The position numbers were made by a program, and so were the translations under genes. A stretch of 64,000 bases of DNA from Coffea arabica (Eukaryota; Streptophyta; Magnoliopsida; Gentianales; Rubiaceae), in contig NC_092320.1 in assembly GCF_036785885.1 (NCBI RefSeq), positions 18,849,557-18,913,556 on the forward strand, in the 5' to 3' direction. A model generated the notes under the pieces. It was not told where the DNA came from, ran no database searches, and saw only the letters and a list, made by a program, of their open reading frames with translations. Positions 48,132 through 58,395 of the stretch are shown here, piece after piece (position 1 is the stretch's first letter; every line of letters begins with the position of its first letter).

Positions 48132-48939
48132 AATCCTAGTCCCCTATCCTCTCCTTATCTCTAGCCTAGAGAACAAGCCGATGCTATCCCCTTTTCATTG
48201 GCAAAACTCCCACAAATTCTTCAACACTTTTCATTCCCTCAAGGATCTCGCAAGGCCCAAGTGATGGAACATACACCCTGAGCATATGAGGCTAAGCCTT
48301 TGAAGGGAGAATCAAGGCTTGTGCCACATCCTATGAGTCATTGGTGGATTTTGCGTGAAAGATCTTGGGATTGAATACCAATATCGAAGTTTTATCAACA
48401 CATCTCCTCACAAAATCTAATGTTGCTAGATTACAAAACTATACAATCACAGAAGCTCCTCAAGGAATTTCAACTCTAAAGGTGATTGACTGTCACACAA
48501 TGCCAATGGGATGGGTGTATGTTGCCCTGCCCCCCACCCCATTTTAGGGTTGGGGGAATTCTCCCCCGATCCTGCCCCATCCCCCACCCCATTTCTATCC
48601 CTACGGACACTCATCCCCGTTGCCACCCTTAATCTCAACATATCGCCCGCAGTATCGATGAAACGCAAATTTTGAAGCATCTAGTATTCTAAAAATTGTG
48701 AAAAAATATTAAAAATAGAAAAAACTATGCTAAACAAAATAACAAAAAAAGGTTAAAAAAATGAGTTCATGAGCTACATTTGTGAGAGGGTAAGGTCAAG
48801 ATTTTATCCTCGAATACTCCTCTAAACCTGATAAAACTGATTGCAAGTTTAACTTTATTCTTCTAATTTTAAGGGAAAAAATTAATTTAAGCTAAAAGCA
48901 TAACGTGCATTTTAATTAATTAAAGTAGAATAAAACACC
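48132..48939 (+). repeat. 808-bp tandem duplication, copy 2
   Basis: It starts directly after copy 1 with the same AATCCTAGTCCCC and runs to about 48939. It repeats both BURP stop codons and the frameshift, so the duplication happened after the gene died. A G-to-T change near 48359 adds a further stop in the BURP frame (GCGTGAAAG). Confidence 0.93.
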
Positions 48940-50188
48940 TAAACATAGCATGATAAATAGAAAAAACCAATAAGAATGAGATAATTAGTTCCAAAGCTTC
49001 TATTGGAAAAGCCACGAAACAATGATTTCAGATCCCTTTATATCAGTTCGATAACAATTAAAAGTAATTAAGAGAAAAATAAAAAATGAAAGGAAAATAT
49101 AAAAATAAAAATACAATAATTAAATGCACCTATGCCCTATATGGGTGACATCAGTTCCAAAAGGAAAAATAAAATTAATTACAGCTTAACTTGACAAATG
49201 ACAAACTAATTAAACTAATAGCCAACTAGTTAACTGCTAAGGACCTAGTTGAAAACATTAAGGTAACGTTTTGGAGTCGAATTAGAAAGTACAAAAAATA
49301 CAAAAAGTCGAATTAGAAAGTACAAAAAGTCGGGGGCAGAAATTAAAAGTGAAAGAAACTAAGGGGGCTAATGCTGGAATTTCAAACACTGAGTCATCTT
49401 CCCCACGGGAAACTCCTGCCCGCTGCTGCACCCGTTCCTTCTTCACTGACGAAGTCGCCGGAAGCTGGAAATCATCAACTCTGGCCAGCATTAGACCAGT
49501 CGGAATTTTCCCTCTCTCCCTCATGCACGAACACACAACACACACACGCTGAAATTCTTACAAAAAGCGCAGCAAAATAGGAAAGGGCAAAAAAGAAACA
49601 AAAGCTGGCAAAAAAATTGGGGATGAATTAGTCGACTCGCTCGTTTCACTTGGTCTCAGAGACAATTTGGTCTGAGTCAATCGAGTTTTTCTCCGAGTTC
49701 TCAGTGATTCTTTCATCTCTAATGTGACGTGAACAGTCACAGAGCGGAGTCCTCCGTTCCGTGACAACTCAGTCAAATCGTCTCCGATGCTCCCTAGTGT
49801 TTGAACCATGGGCCTACTGCCTAATACCGAGAACAATATCCTTTTTAGTCAAGTTCTTTAACATTATCCAAAAGATGCAGTGGAATTTCAGAATATCCCT
49901 TCCAAATCTTGTCTGCTTTTCCTTCCCATAGATGCTGCATATGAGAAATTCATCGAGCAATTTTGTATTACGTCTCTCCCATATACCGAATAGATCGAAA
50001 GCTTAAGAAGTCAAAAACATATTTTTTGTTTTCAAGTGGATGCTGATCACGAAATATAATGGCGAAGCCCAACTGACCAGGACTATTCCAGGCTTTTTGC
50101 CAAAATAAAGAAACAGGAAAAAAAAGAGAGAGAAACAAAGATGCACTAAACACAAATAAAAGTTTCACTGTACTAAATCAACACAACA
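48940..50188. other. Intergenic region with a possible MITE relic
   Basis: No gene was recognised. A stretch at about 49625-49812 is rich in GAGTC/TCTCCGA-type phrases and ends GTGTTTGAACCATG. That resembles the right terminus of the MITE at 51110, so it may be a truncated relative. Frames at 49282-49580 (both strands) have no domain. Confidence 0.45.
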
Positions 50189-50394
50189 TTTATTTAACAG
50201 AGGAATTGTGTTACACTAGACATTTTGACTCCAACACTAGGAAAATAAGACCAACCACATTTATTCTTGAAAGAGCAGAAATCCAATCTCCAGCGAATTG
50301 AATTTCTCTCATTTGGGGGCAACATCACGACAATGTTACAAAAGCAGCGATACAGACCTTCACTTCACTTTGAGTCTTTCATGTTTGGTATATC
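50189..50394 (-). promoter_or_regulatory. Probable 3' UTR of the organ-specific gene
   Basis: On the minus strand, AATAAA in AAATAAATGTTGTG (complement of about 50185-50198) lies roughly 200 bases after the stop at 50395 and could serve as the polyadenylation signal. Confidence 0.4.
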
Positions 50395-50770
50395 CTAATT
50401 TTGCTTAGCATCATCTCTGAATTCCTTGCGGTAGAGTATTGATCCACGGTTTGACTCGAAATCTTTGATATGCAGTTTTCCCTCCTGAAATTTAGCTTTG
50501 TCACCATGGTAAAGGAGAATGGATTCGGGCTTTGACTCAAAATCCTTTATGAGTGGTTTCTCCTCCTCACTGCTGTGGTAAAGGAGTATGGATTCAGGCT
50601 TTGACTCGAAATCTTTCATATATGGTTTCTCCGCATTAGATTTAGCATCATCACCATGGTAAAGGAGTATGGATTCAGGCTTTGACTCAAAATCATTCAC
50701 AGGCGGTTTCTTCTCATCATTGCGGTAAAGAAGAATGGATTCAGGCTTTGACTCGAAATCCTTCATTTGT

Positions 50771-51118
50771 GGATTCTCATGGTTCGAAGACTCGGCCGAG
50801 ACCAAGACGTCTCGGTTGAGTCGTCTCCGTCTCGGCCTAGCGCGAGACGAAACGTTTCCGAGATACGTGACAGACCGAGACGTCATCGTGAAGGGTTAAA
50901 ACGGTCACGTCACACTGAGTCACTCCGAATCATCCCGAGTCAATTTGAATTTTTATTATTTTTACTAATTTTTAATTATTTTTAATTATCATATTTTTTA
51001 CAATTTTTAGAATATTAAATATTTCAAAAATTCACGTCTCGCCGAAACCGCGACCGATATGCCGAGATCGATGTGGAACGGTCCAAGCCACGACCGCGAC
51101 TTTGAACCATGGATTGTC
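50771..51118. mobile_element. hAT-type MITE, 332 bp, in exon 2 of the organ-specific gene
   Basis: The body 50779-51110 has terminal inverted repeats ATGGTTCGAAG and CTTTGAACCAT (one mismatch in 11). It is flanked by 8-bp copies GGATTCTC (50771-50778) and GGATTGTC (51111-51118) that differ at one base. Eight-base duplications and short inverted ends fit the hAT superfamily. The interior is rich in CGAGAC/GTCTCGG phrases and has no coding capacity. It shifts the host frame and adds stops. Confidence 0.85.
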
Positions 51119-52254
51119 TTCCTTTGAGTTAGCATCCTTGTGGTACAAGAGCATGGATTCAGGTTTTGACTCAAAATCTTTCATTTGTGGTTTCTCTTCC
51201 CTGGGGTTAACATCGTGGCCATGGTAAAGCAATATGGATTCAGGCTTTGACTCGAAATCTTTCCCTTGCAATTTTTCCTTCTTTGAAATTGTGTCATCAC
51301 CATGGTAAAGGAGTAAGGATTCAGACTTTGACCCGAAATCTTTCATTTGCGGTTTCTCCGCCTTTGAATTAGCATCATCACCATGGTAAAGAAGAATAGA
51401 TCCAGGCTTTGAGTCGAAGTCTCCAATATGCGGTCTGTCCTCCTTCAAATTGGCATCATCTGCGTGGTAAAGGAGTATGGATCCAGACTTTGACTCGAAT
51501 TCTTTCAATGTATTAGACCCAAGGTGCTCATTTTGTTCAGTAAAAGCATCAGGACTAACAGCAGGTCCCAAAATGTCCCTGGGGTCCTTTCTTGCCTCCG
51601 TGAAGCATGCAAGCTGCACATTCCGGGCAAATGACATAATTCAAGAAGCCAGCATCAATATATTAGGTAAATAAATACATCGGCGGAGGTAGGCTGTACA
51701 CCAAATTATGAGCCTTGTGGGGCTTGCTTGAGTATCATTCGATGCAGGTGAAACTGGCATAGCTTAAAAAGTTTTTTACGTTAATTTAGGACCTTTAATT
51801 TCTTGCTCCTCAACCTTACCCATTATACCAAACCTTCTTAGCCTACCTCTACCTGTATAATGGAAATATTGGAGATGAATTCCTCTAACTAATAAAAGTA
51901 AAGTGTCGAAAGTCGAGTTACAGTGACATTTAAGTTTCGTACAGCCCACATTGGAATGTTTGACAGGGAAGCTTTATGACCATAGAACTAGAAAGCCACC
52001 AAGTCAGCTTTGCTCTCCTTAATCAGAAGAGTTTCCAAACCCTCGGCGGGGATGGTTAGAGTTGAGGATAAATGTGTGAAAGCAAAGAAGTTTTCCAAGT
52101 GCATAGCTTTAATTGAGAGGATCATAATAATGATGAGCAATTAACGGATTTAAGTGTGTCTAACAAGCAAAGAATTATCTCTTATGAACTCGAATAGAGC
52201 ACTGATGTTTGAGAAATCTTACCAGGGCAATTGAAAAGAACGCAACGAGGGCAA

Positions 52255-53622
52255 TGATAGGGATATAATTATGCATTTTATTTGTGGTTATTTGGTCTTA
52301 ATTTTGGCAGTTTAGTATGCAAAGTATTGGATTTCTGCTCATAATTAGTATTTGTGTTAATTACAGGCAATTAGTGTTGAAAGTGACAAAAGGGAGGCAA
52401 AATCCAGAAGACTCTTGCTTCTAAGGCGTGCCCACGCCAGATAACGCGGAGCTGCGTGATAAGGACGAAGTATGCGATCCTACTCCTTGGAGGCTGCCGC
52501 AATTCTTGGGAAGTGATGGTAGCTACGTGGGATCAGGAAGTTTTTCCAAAGAGGACTTTTGGCAACAATCCAATGAGGGAATTAAGGAAAGAATTCGTTT
52601 GAGAAACTAACTTCTTATATTGGCTAGGAAAAAGACGGCGGGCAGCACTACAAATTGGGGGGGATTGCAATAGACTAGGGAAATCTTTTCATTCTTGTGT
52701 TTTTTTCCTTTTACTTCTCCACGCAAGCTTTAGACAAGCCGCCACACCCTTTTACTTCTTCAAAGACAAAATTACTTGGAAGCTTGGAATCGAATAATGA
52801 TTATGCAGCAAGGCTAGTTCTTTTATCTAGTTGAGAAATAAATCAAGGATTGGAGCACCATAACTGTGAGATCGTTTTAATTGTTTTATTTTTAATTTAT
52901 ATGTTCATGGGTATTTGATTATTCTATATTTTTCCTTGAGTTATTATTGTTTAGATTTATTGGATAGTTAGGCCTGTTATTCGATTGTCTAAATAATTGA
53001 TAGCCAATTAAGATGTTGGCGCGTAGCCTTTAAACATCTTGATTAGTGGCAAACGAGACAACTTCACCGCCTCGCACGCGGTCTAATTTGGATCATGGGA
53101 ATAATTAATCTAGCCTAAATAAACCCGCATGTGTGTTTGTCATCTAGAATTGGGTCTTTCTAATTCCTAATGCTGTGGCTACATTAAATCCTGTGAGCGT
53201 TTCTGGGGTTGTCTAGTCACAAGAGGGTAGTTTATGAGCGCCTCTTGACTACCATAAAATTAAGGAAAGATTGGTGGTTGGGCGCGTCGCTTGACCACTA
53301 TAACCAGTTTATTCGTGAGTATATGAATTGTTCCGTGTATCTGTGATCAGTTGTGTGCTTCGGTGCCAAGATTAATTCCTTGACTAGGTTGTTTTGATTA
53401 ATTGTTATTTGTGTAATTTGGTTCCTGCTATCTTACTCAACTTTAAATTTCAATTTTTATTCCTTTTTAATTAGTTGGTACTACTGCTAAAAATCCCCCC
53501 CATTTTCCTGTGTGATTTGCCTACCTGTTCCCTGAGGAGACGACCCTACTCACCACTATATTCATTCAGTTTTGGTAGTAGGTCTAATATAAATTTTATT
53601 TTTGGTGGTTTGACACCCACCA
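52255..53622 (+). repeat. Solo LTR (Athila-like), 1368 bp, duplication GGCAA, in exon 1 of the organ-specific gene
   Basis: It starts TGATAGGGATATAATT and ends TTTGACACCCACCA. It is flanked by perfect GGCAA copies (52250-52254 and 53623-53627). Near the end it has CCTGAGGAGACGACCCTACT, the same block found near the end of the solo LTR at 32297. It also contains GGCGTGCCCACGCC near 52426. Only one LTR remains, so the internal part was lost by recombination. Confidence 0.92.
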
Positions 53623-53708
53623 GGCAACAGATGAACGCATCCTGTCTTTGAAGTTTGAACAGCTCAAAATGAAACTTTGATGGTGTAAAAACTCTTGGGG
53701 CTAAGGCT

Positions 53709-53715
53709 ATTTATA
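53709..53715 (-). promoter_or_regulatory. TATA box of the organ-specific gene
   Basis: The minus strand reads CTTGTATAAATAGCC, a strong plant TATA box, about 70 bases before ATG 53640. Transcription would start near 53680 and give a leader of about 40 bases. Confidence 0.7.
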
Positions 53716-53804
53716 CAAGAGGATGGCCAGGTGAAGCTAGCAAGACTATAGCATGGATTAGAGAAGTTACTGCCCTCGTACACCAATCCACAAATTACCA
53801 ACAA

Positions 53805-53832
53805 CTAGTGTGAATACCCGTGCTACGCACGG
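53805..53832 (-). terminator. Helitron 3' terminal hairpin and CTAG end
   Basis: A 6-bp GC-rich stem with a 3-base loop (53818-53832) lies nine bases before CTAG. The next base on the minus strand is T, so insertion between A and T fits. In rolling-circle transposition this structure marks where strand transfer stops. Confidence 0.8.
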
Positions 53833-54110
53833 TACTTACATTATTAAAAAAAAATTACAATCTATGGAAGAATTTAAAAATAGTAAAATATTATAATCAC
53901 GGGCATATGAAAGTATATTTTAAAAAATGAAACTTTGTAACAATAGTTCAATATATGATAAAAACATCTCCATTATTATAAACGATCATTTCGATGAAGG
54001 TTGGATCCTGAAAAAAAAATAGAAATCTATATCATAAATTGAGCGACATATGGGTCCAATTAAATATAATTGAATATTTAATTTGATAAGTAAATGAAAT
54101 ACTTACAGAC

Positions 54111-56074
54111 ATTTTGCCTTTGATTTGATAATCTTCTACGAAAGTGTGAACATTCTTCACACCAATCAACCTTGAGTACGAACGCCAGTATTGGGGGTTT
54201 AATTAACTCTGTTGTTTTTTGTGGAGTTCGCACTATGAATGAGAATGCACGATTTTTGCATGAATTAATGTGTTGGTCGAACAATGCACCTCCATTTTTC
54301 TGACAATGAAAAGCATACATAGTTCAAAATTATCTTTTATTTTAGACAGTTTGTAAATAATATTGTGTAAAAAAATATACATATAAATAATGTATACCTT
54401 TGTTTTTAAATCTCTAAGATAAGAAGCATCACAACGAAACATGAATCGTGCATGTCTGTCTTGAAGCGCGAGGTATAGGCTACCACTGGAATCTCTAACT
54501 TCTATGTTAACATTATATCTGTTAAGAAAAAACTGTGATGGATGATGCAACAAATTATATTAAAATTCAAAATATCTGAAAATAATTACCTGACAATAGT
54601 GTCGACTACGTCATTACAATAGATACACACTATTTTTGTAAAATGAGATTGACATGGTTGGCCACAATTTTTGCATAACTCATGGAACATATTGTCTAGG
54701 TTGATACTTTGAATGTAAGCAAGTATCCGAAAATATTTAACCTAAAACCATCCAAAGAATGTATAGATTACAATTATTAATTTGAAACTACATGTAAATA
54801 CCTGTTCATTACTTAATTATTTGAGAGGATGTGTACCGTGGGGATAACAGCATATTCGGATATCCATATTCTCTTAGCATTTGATATCAACAATGCTTGG
54901 GATATTGTAAAATTGCACGACCGCAACCACGTCACTAATTTCTGAGCACATTTATCATTTTCAAACCTGCATATTTTTCAAATACATATTCGTAAGGGTA
55001 TGAAATATTTTTAGTAATTTAATATTTTGGTATTTGTAAAACTTACCAACTGTGTAGGTATTGAGCAAAATCCAAGTAGTGATTGATATACAATTTGCTT
55101 GCTCGAATAGTATAGAGTGACGGTCCTGCACAATATGATTTATTTATTGATAAAGTATAAAATTTGAATAAAATAAAGTGAAAATAAATTGAATTACCTT
55201 TATAATTTCTCACACAAATACCACAGGCTAGCAAAACATTATTTTTTGTAACAGTTTGACGCAAGTGTTCACCATCATCAGTTGCAAATTTATCACACAA
55301 AGTCAACCGAACTACTGTCAAACTTCATTTAGACAATTTTGGTAAGTATTTTATCAAAATTTGTAGAATATAAAATATTTTAAAGATATTAAATCTAGTA
55401 ACTAACCTTTTGTCAACTAAAAGTATGTCACACTTAGTTTTGTCATTGATAGACGTTTGATAGTGTGAACCAACGGATACAACTAAACCAACTACATCTG
55501 CAAAAGATCAAAAAATAGAAGTAATACCAGTTCAAATATACAACTTAAACAGAAGTATGGCTAATTATGAATGAAATACCTATCAATTGCACATCATTGT
55601 CCATGTGCTATTCTGTATCTCTTAGTTTGACCAGATTAAACTTGAAACGGGGTTTGGTTCCACAATCATCTAAAATATTCACTATCTTCGTATCGTTTCC
55701 AAACGATAATTGGTACTGATGTGGTGCAAGCCGATATTGAAGATCTGCAGGAATTACATATATATTTTGAAACCAGTATACCTTGCCTTCATGGAGATGA
55801 TCTGCGAAAATGTTTATCATATTACTGCCTCTTATAACTCCTTGCATGACAAATTTCTGATAGTTTTCAACAGATTAGTAAATATTCAATATTCAATATA
55901 ATAATTAACATACACTCTTAATTATTACCTGATCATCTATAAAAAGCATCTTGATACATCCCGAACGTTAAAGCACTCCATATATGGTCATATCTATTAA
56001 TCGAAACAATCTAACCTTTACATTCCATCCGTATCCGCAAGGATCCAGATAGAGTAAAGGTGTATATCGAATAT
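54111..56074 (-). pseudogene. Helitron RPA70-like single-strand-DNA-binding protein, multi-exon
   Basis: Eight exons with canonical GT-AG borders can be placed on the minus strand: 56074-55929, 55856-55580, 55497-55407, about 55312-55198, 55125-55047, 54966-54802, 54741-54590 and 54518-54398, with a further piece at 54299-54111. Recognisable RPA phrases in order are GWNVKVRLFRL (first OB fold), IRGSNMINIFADHLHEGKVYW, DVVGLVVSVGSHYQ with KCDILLVDKR (second OB fold), LACGICVRNYKG, LYTIRASKLYINH and a zinc finger CKNCGQPCQSHFTKIVCIYC (third OB fold). In-frame stops occur in the first exon (near 55967) and near 55608. In plant Helitrons this protein is thought to protect single-stranded DNA during transposition. 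Confidence 0.82.
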
Positions 56075-56249
56075 CTGTAAATTATTATAATATAGCATGA
56101 AGGTTAATTATTTAAGCGCTATATTTGATACAGCAAGTAACACAAATTCAAAGAAATACCAATAAAATGCCAAAGTATGAAGCATATATAGTACATATGG
56201 TCTGATGTAAATATACTATTTTTGTAAACAAAGCGATGTCCAGAATTTA

Positions 56250-56565
56250 TCAAAGGGAGTCAAAAATCTCACGATACACAATATTTTTTGTGTAATCCCA
56301 TGGATCATCATCTCTATTAACAATGAGTATTTTCAATCCATCTGGCGAAGTAGCACGGGACAGAGCAACATAAAGTTGACCATGTGAAAACACAGGTTCA
56401 GGAAGGTAAACGCCAACATTTTTCAAGGTTTGGCCTTGACTTTTGTTGATAGTCATTGCAAATGCCAATTTCACAGGAAATTGTCTCCTTTTAATTGGAA
56501 AAGGAGTCTGTGTACTCTGTGGTGTTAAAGAGATCCGATATTGTTCACCGTGCACTATCTTCGTA
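56250..56565 (-). pseudogene. Helitron helicase, C-terminal fragment
   Basis: The frame (56555-56250) contains [22 protein letters not shown] and [22 protein letters not shown], the last conserved helicase motifs (V and VI regions) of PIF1-like Helitron helicases. It then ends normally. Upstream on the same strand the homology stops at about 56565, where copia integrase sequence begins. Roughly 170 residues that should connect it to the fragment at 58396 are missing. Confidence 0.87.
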
Positions 56566-57127
56566 TCCTTTTAAATATTTTGTAATCTTTGTTGATGATT
56601 TTTCCAGAGTTACATGGCTTTATTTAATGAAAAATCGTTCAGAATTATATTCCATTTTTTGTGCATTTGTTACAGAAATAAAGAATCAATTTGGTGTGCC
56701 TGTACGTATACTTCGCAGTGATAATGCGAAAGAATATTTTTCCACTCCTTTTGATATCTTTATGACTAAGTCCGGTATCCTTCATCAATCCTCTTGTCCT
56801 CACACTCCACAACAGAATGGAGTTGCCGAAAGAAAAATTGGACATTTAATTGAAGTTGCTCGGACACTTTTGTTGCACATGAATGTGCCCAAACAATTTT
56901 GGAGTGATGCAGTTCTAACTGCATGTTATTTAATTAATCGCATGCCATCCAATATTTTTGAAGGCCAATTACCTCACTCCATTCTTTTTCGTCATGAATC
57001 TGTGTTTAAATTGCCTTCTCGTATTTTTGGATGTGTGTGCTTTGTTCATCATCTTGCTCCCGGAGTGGATAAATTAGATTCTCGTGCTATTAAGTGTATT
57101 TTTTTAGGATACACACGAGCGCAAAAA
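56566..57127 (+). pseudogene. Ty1/copia integrase fragment
   Basis: It reads [44 protein letters not shown] and KCIFLGYTRAQKG. This is the integrase core with the Asp, Asp and Glu positions of the catalytic triad, plus the start of the following region. The N-terminal zinc-binding part and everything after the FLGY block are missing. It joins the Helitron at about 56566 and a 5S rRNA sequence at 57128. The frame is open, so the fragment is not very old. Confidence 0.88.
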
Positions 57128-57240
57128 GGGTGCGATCATACCAGCACTAATGCACCGGATCCCATCAGAACTCCGAAGTTAAGCGTGCTTGGGCGAGAGT
57201 ATTACTAGGATGGGTGACCCCCTGGGAAGTCCTCGTGTTG
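57128..57240 (+). rRNA. 5S rRNA-derived sequence, missing the last few bases
   Basis: From GGGTGCGATCATACCAGCAC to GTCCTCGTGTTG it follows the plant 5S rRNA closely for 113 bases. It includes the internal promoter elements (A box AAGCGTGCTTGGGC, C box GGATGGGTGACC). Differences from the usual plant form include CCGAAGTT for CCGCAGTT and GTATTACT for GTAGTACT. The final CACCCC(T) is absent. It lies between copia integrase and a copia primer-binding site and is not a 5S array member, so it is a pseudogene or captured copy. Confidence 0.92.
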
Positions 57241-57264
57241 AAGAACTTGATTCAGCTTGGTCAA

Positions 57265-57276
57265 TGGTATCAGAGC
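57265..57276 (+). other. Copia primer-binding site (initiator tRNA-Met type)
   Basis: TGGTATCAGAGC is the common plant Ty1/copia primer-binding site. It should stand directly after an LTR. Here only about 24 bases separate it from 5S rRNA sequence, so no normal LTR precedes it. Confidence 0.87.
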
Positions 57277-57326
57277 AAAAGTCCTAGGGTTAGGGTTAAA
57301 CATCTAGCAAAAGTTTTGGCCATCGC

Positions 57327-57465
57327 GACTGTTCACGCGATACTGTTCATCGCGACTGTTCACGCGGGGGCTGTTCACTGTTCATCGGTACTGTTCACGC
57401 AGCGCTGTTCGCTGTTCACGGCACTGTTCACGCGGCACTGTTCACTGTTCACGCACTGTTCATCT
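57327..57465 (+). repeat. Minisatellite of CTGTTCACGCG-like units in the copia leader
   Basis: CTGTTCA(C/T) followed by CGCG, CGGC or CGGTA recurs about a dozen times between the primer-binding site and gag. Such repeats are seen in the leaders of some plant copia elements. The open frame across it is incidental. Confidence 0.8.
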
Positions 57466-57505
57466 CGAGTTTTGACCCTTCATTTGGTTTGGAGTGCTAT
57501 TCGCT

Positions 57506-58392
57506 ATGGCTGAAAGTCTATCAAAAGGTATTGTGACGTCTACTAATATTATGCCAATGGTGATGCCTCAAATCACAAATTGGAAGTTGAATGACACTAA
57601 TTATCAACAGTGGTCAAAAGCCGTTAAGATTTATCTGACAGGCTTAGGAAAGGAACGATATCTCACAGATGACTCTCCTACGGAGGACAACAAGAAACTA
57701 ATGTGGATTCAAGAGGATGCCCAAATTCTTGGAGCAATATGGAATTCTATGGAGCCACGAATTGCCTACATGTGTTCTCATTGTGAGACAACAAAAGAAG
57801 TTTGGGATTATGTCCGGTTATTATACTGTAGTAATCTTTCACGGATGTATGATATTTCTTTGGAGTATTTTCAGTTGCAACAAGATAACAAAACAGTAAC
57901 TGAATACTTTGCTGATCTTAAGCGAGTATCAGAAGAATTAAATGCCGTAATGCCTCTCTCAAGTGATATTACAGTTATGCAGAGGCAAAGAGAACAAATG
58001 CTTGTGCTCAAATTCTTGGCCGGTCTCAAGCCAGAATTTGAACCAATCAAATCTCAAATTTTAGCAGGTGAACAATTACCATCCTTTACAGAGGCGTATG
58101 CTCGGGTCTTACGTTCTGCATCTAAGGACACTGCACAGGGTGATGGTGCTCTAATTAATGACAAATCTGCTTTAGTTGCTAACAATGGTCGGATAGAGCA
58201 ACTTAACTTGGGACGTGGCTCTCGTGGAGGAAGAAGTAGAGGAGGTCGTGGGGGTCATGGAGGTCGAGGCACCCGTGAGTGTACTCATTGTGGTTTGAAG
58301 AATCACACTCATGATACTTGTTGGGATTTACATGGAAAACCACCTCGGTTTGCTAATGCAGTTACCATTGACCAAGCTGAATCAAGTTCTTA
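57506..58392 (+). pseudogene. gag: Ty1/copia gag
   Basis: From ATG 57506 about 295 codons stay open. Features are NWKLNDTNYQQWSKAVKIYL, the UBN2-type core (LGAIWNSMEPRIAY, TTKEVWDYVRLLY, TVTEYFADLKRV, FLAGLKPEFEPIKSQIL), an Arg/Gly-rich stretch (RGGRSRGGRGGHGGRG) and a CX2CX4HX4C zinc knuckle (CTHCGLKNHTHDTC). It ends at TAA 58390 inside the inverted repeat, so the protease, integrase, RT and RNase H that should follow are absent here. Gag packages element RNA. The frame being open suggests recent origin. Confidence 0.9.
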
Positions 58393-58395
58393 AGT

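Larger units (their letters stand above)
50395..53640 (-). pseudogene. Organ-specific protein (DUF2775 family) gene, disrupted by a solo LTR and a MITE
   Basis: Exon 1 is 53640-53623 plus 52249-52223. It encodes MRSSVALVAFFSIAL, a signal peptide split by a solo LTR. The intron is 52222-51614 (donor GTAAGATT, acceptor TGTGCAG). Exon 2 runs 51613-50395. It opens LACFTEARKDP, like organ-specific proteins S2/P4, and then carries about ten repeats of roughly 22-27 residues of the form (K)DFESKPESILLYHGDD: five before and five after a MITE at 50779-51110. With each insertion and one duplicate removed, the frame on the two sides is in register, so the insertions are the only breaks seen. The family is plant-specific and secreted, abundant in particular organs, with unknown biochemical role. 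A TATA box lies at 53709. A Helitron ends at 53805, about 90 bases upstream of it. Confidence 0.88.
57241..58391. repeat. Perfect 29-bp inverted repeat flanking the copia leader and gag
   Basis: 57241-57269 begins AAGAACTTGATTCAGC and ends GGTCAATGGTA. Its exact reverse complement is at 58363-58391. The left copy overlaps the primer-binding site. The right copy encodes the last residues of the gag frame and is where the Helitron helicase resumes. It is too long to be chance. Confidence 0.9.

Noticed and set aside
49371-49580. Small plus-strand frame in a GC-richer patch
   Set aside because: No domain, no start context and overlap with frames on the other strand.
57128-57240. Functional 5S rRNA gene
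   Set aside because: It is a single copy without its last bases or a terminator, embedded between copia fragments, with changes at normally conserved positions.
57214-57513. 99-codon frame rich in HCSLFT
   Set aside because: It translates the CTGTTCACGCG minisatellite in the copia leader.
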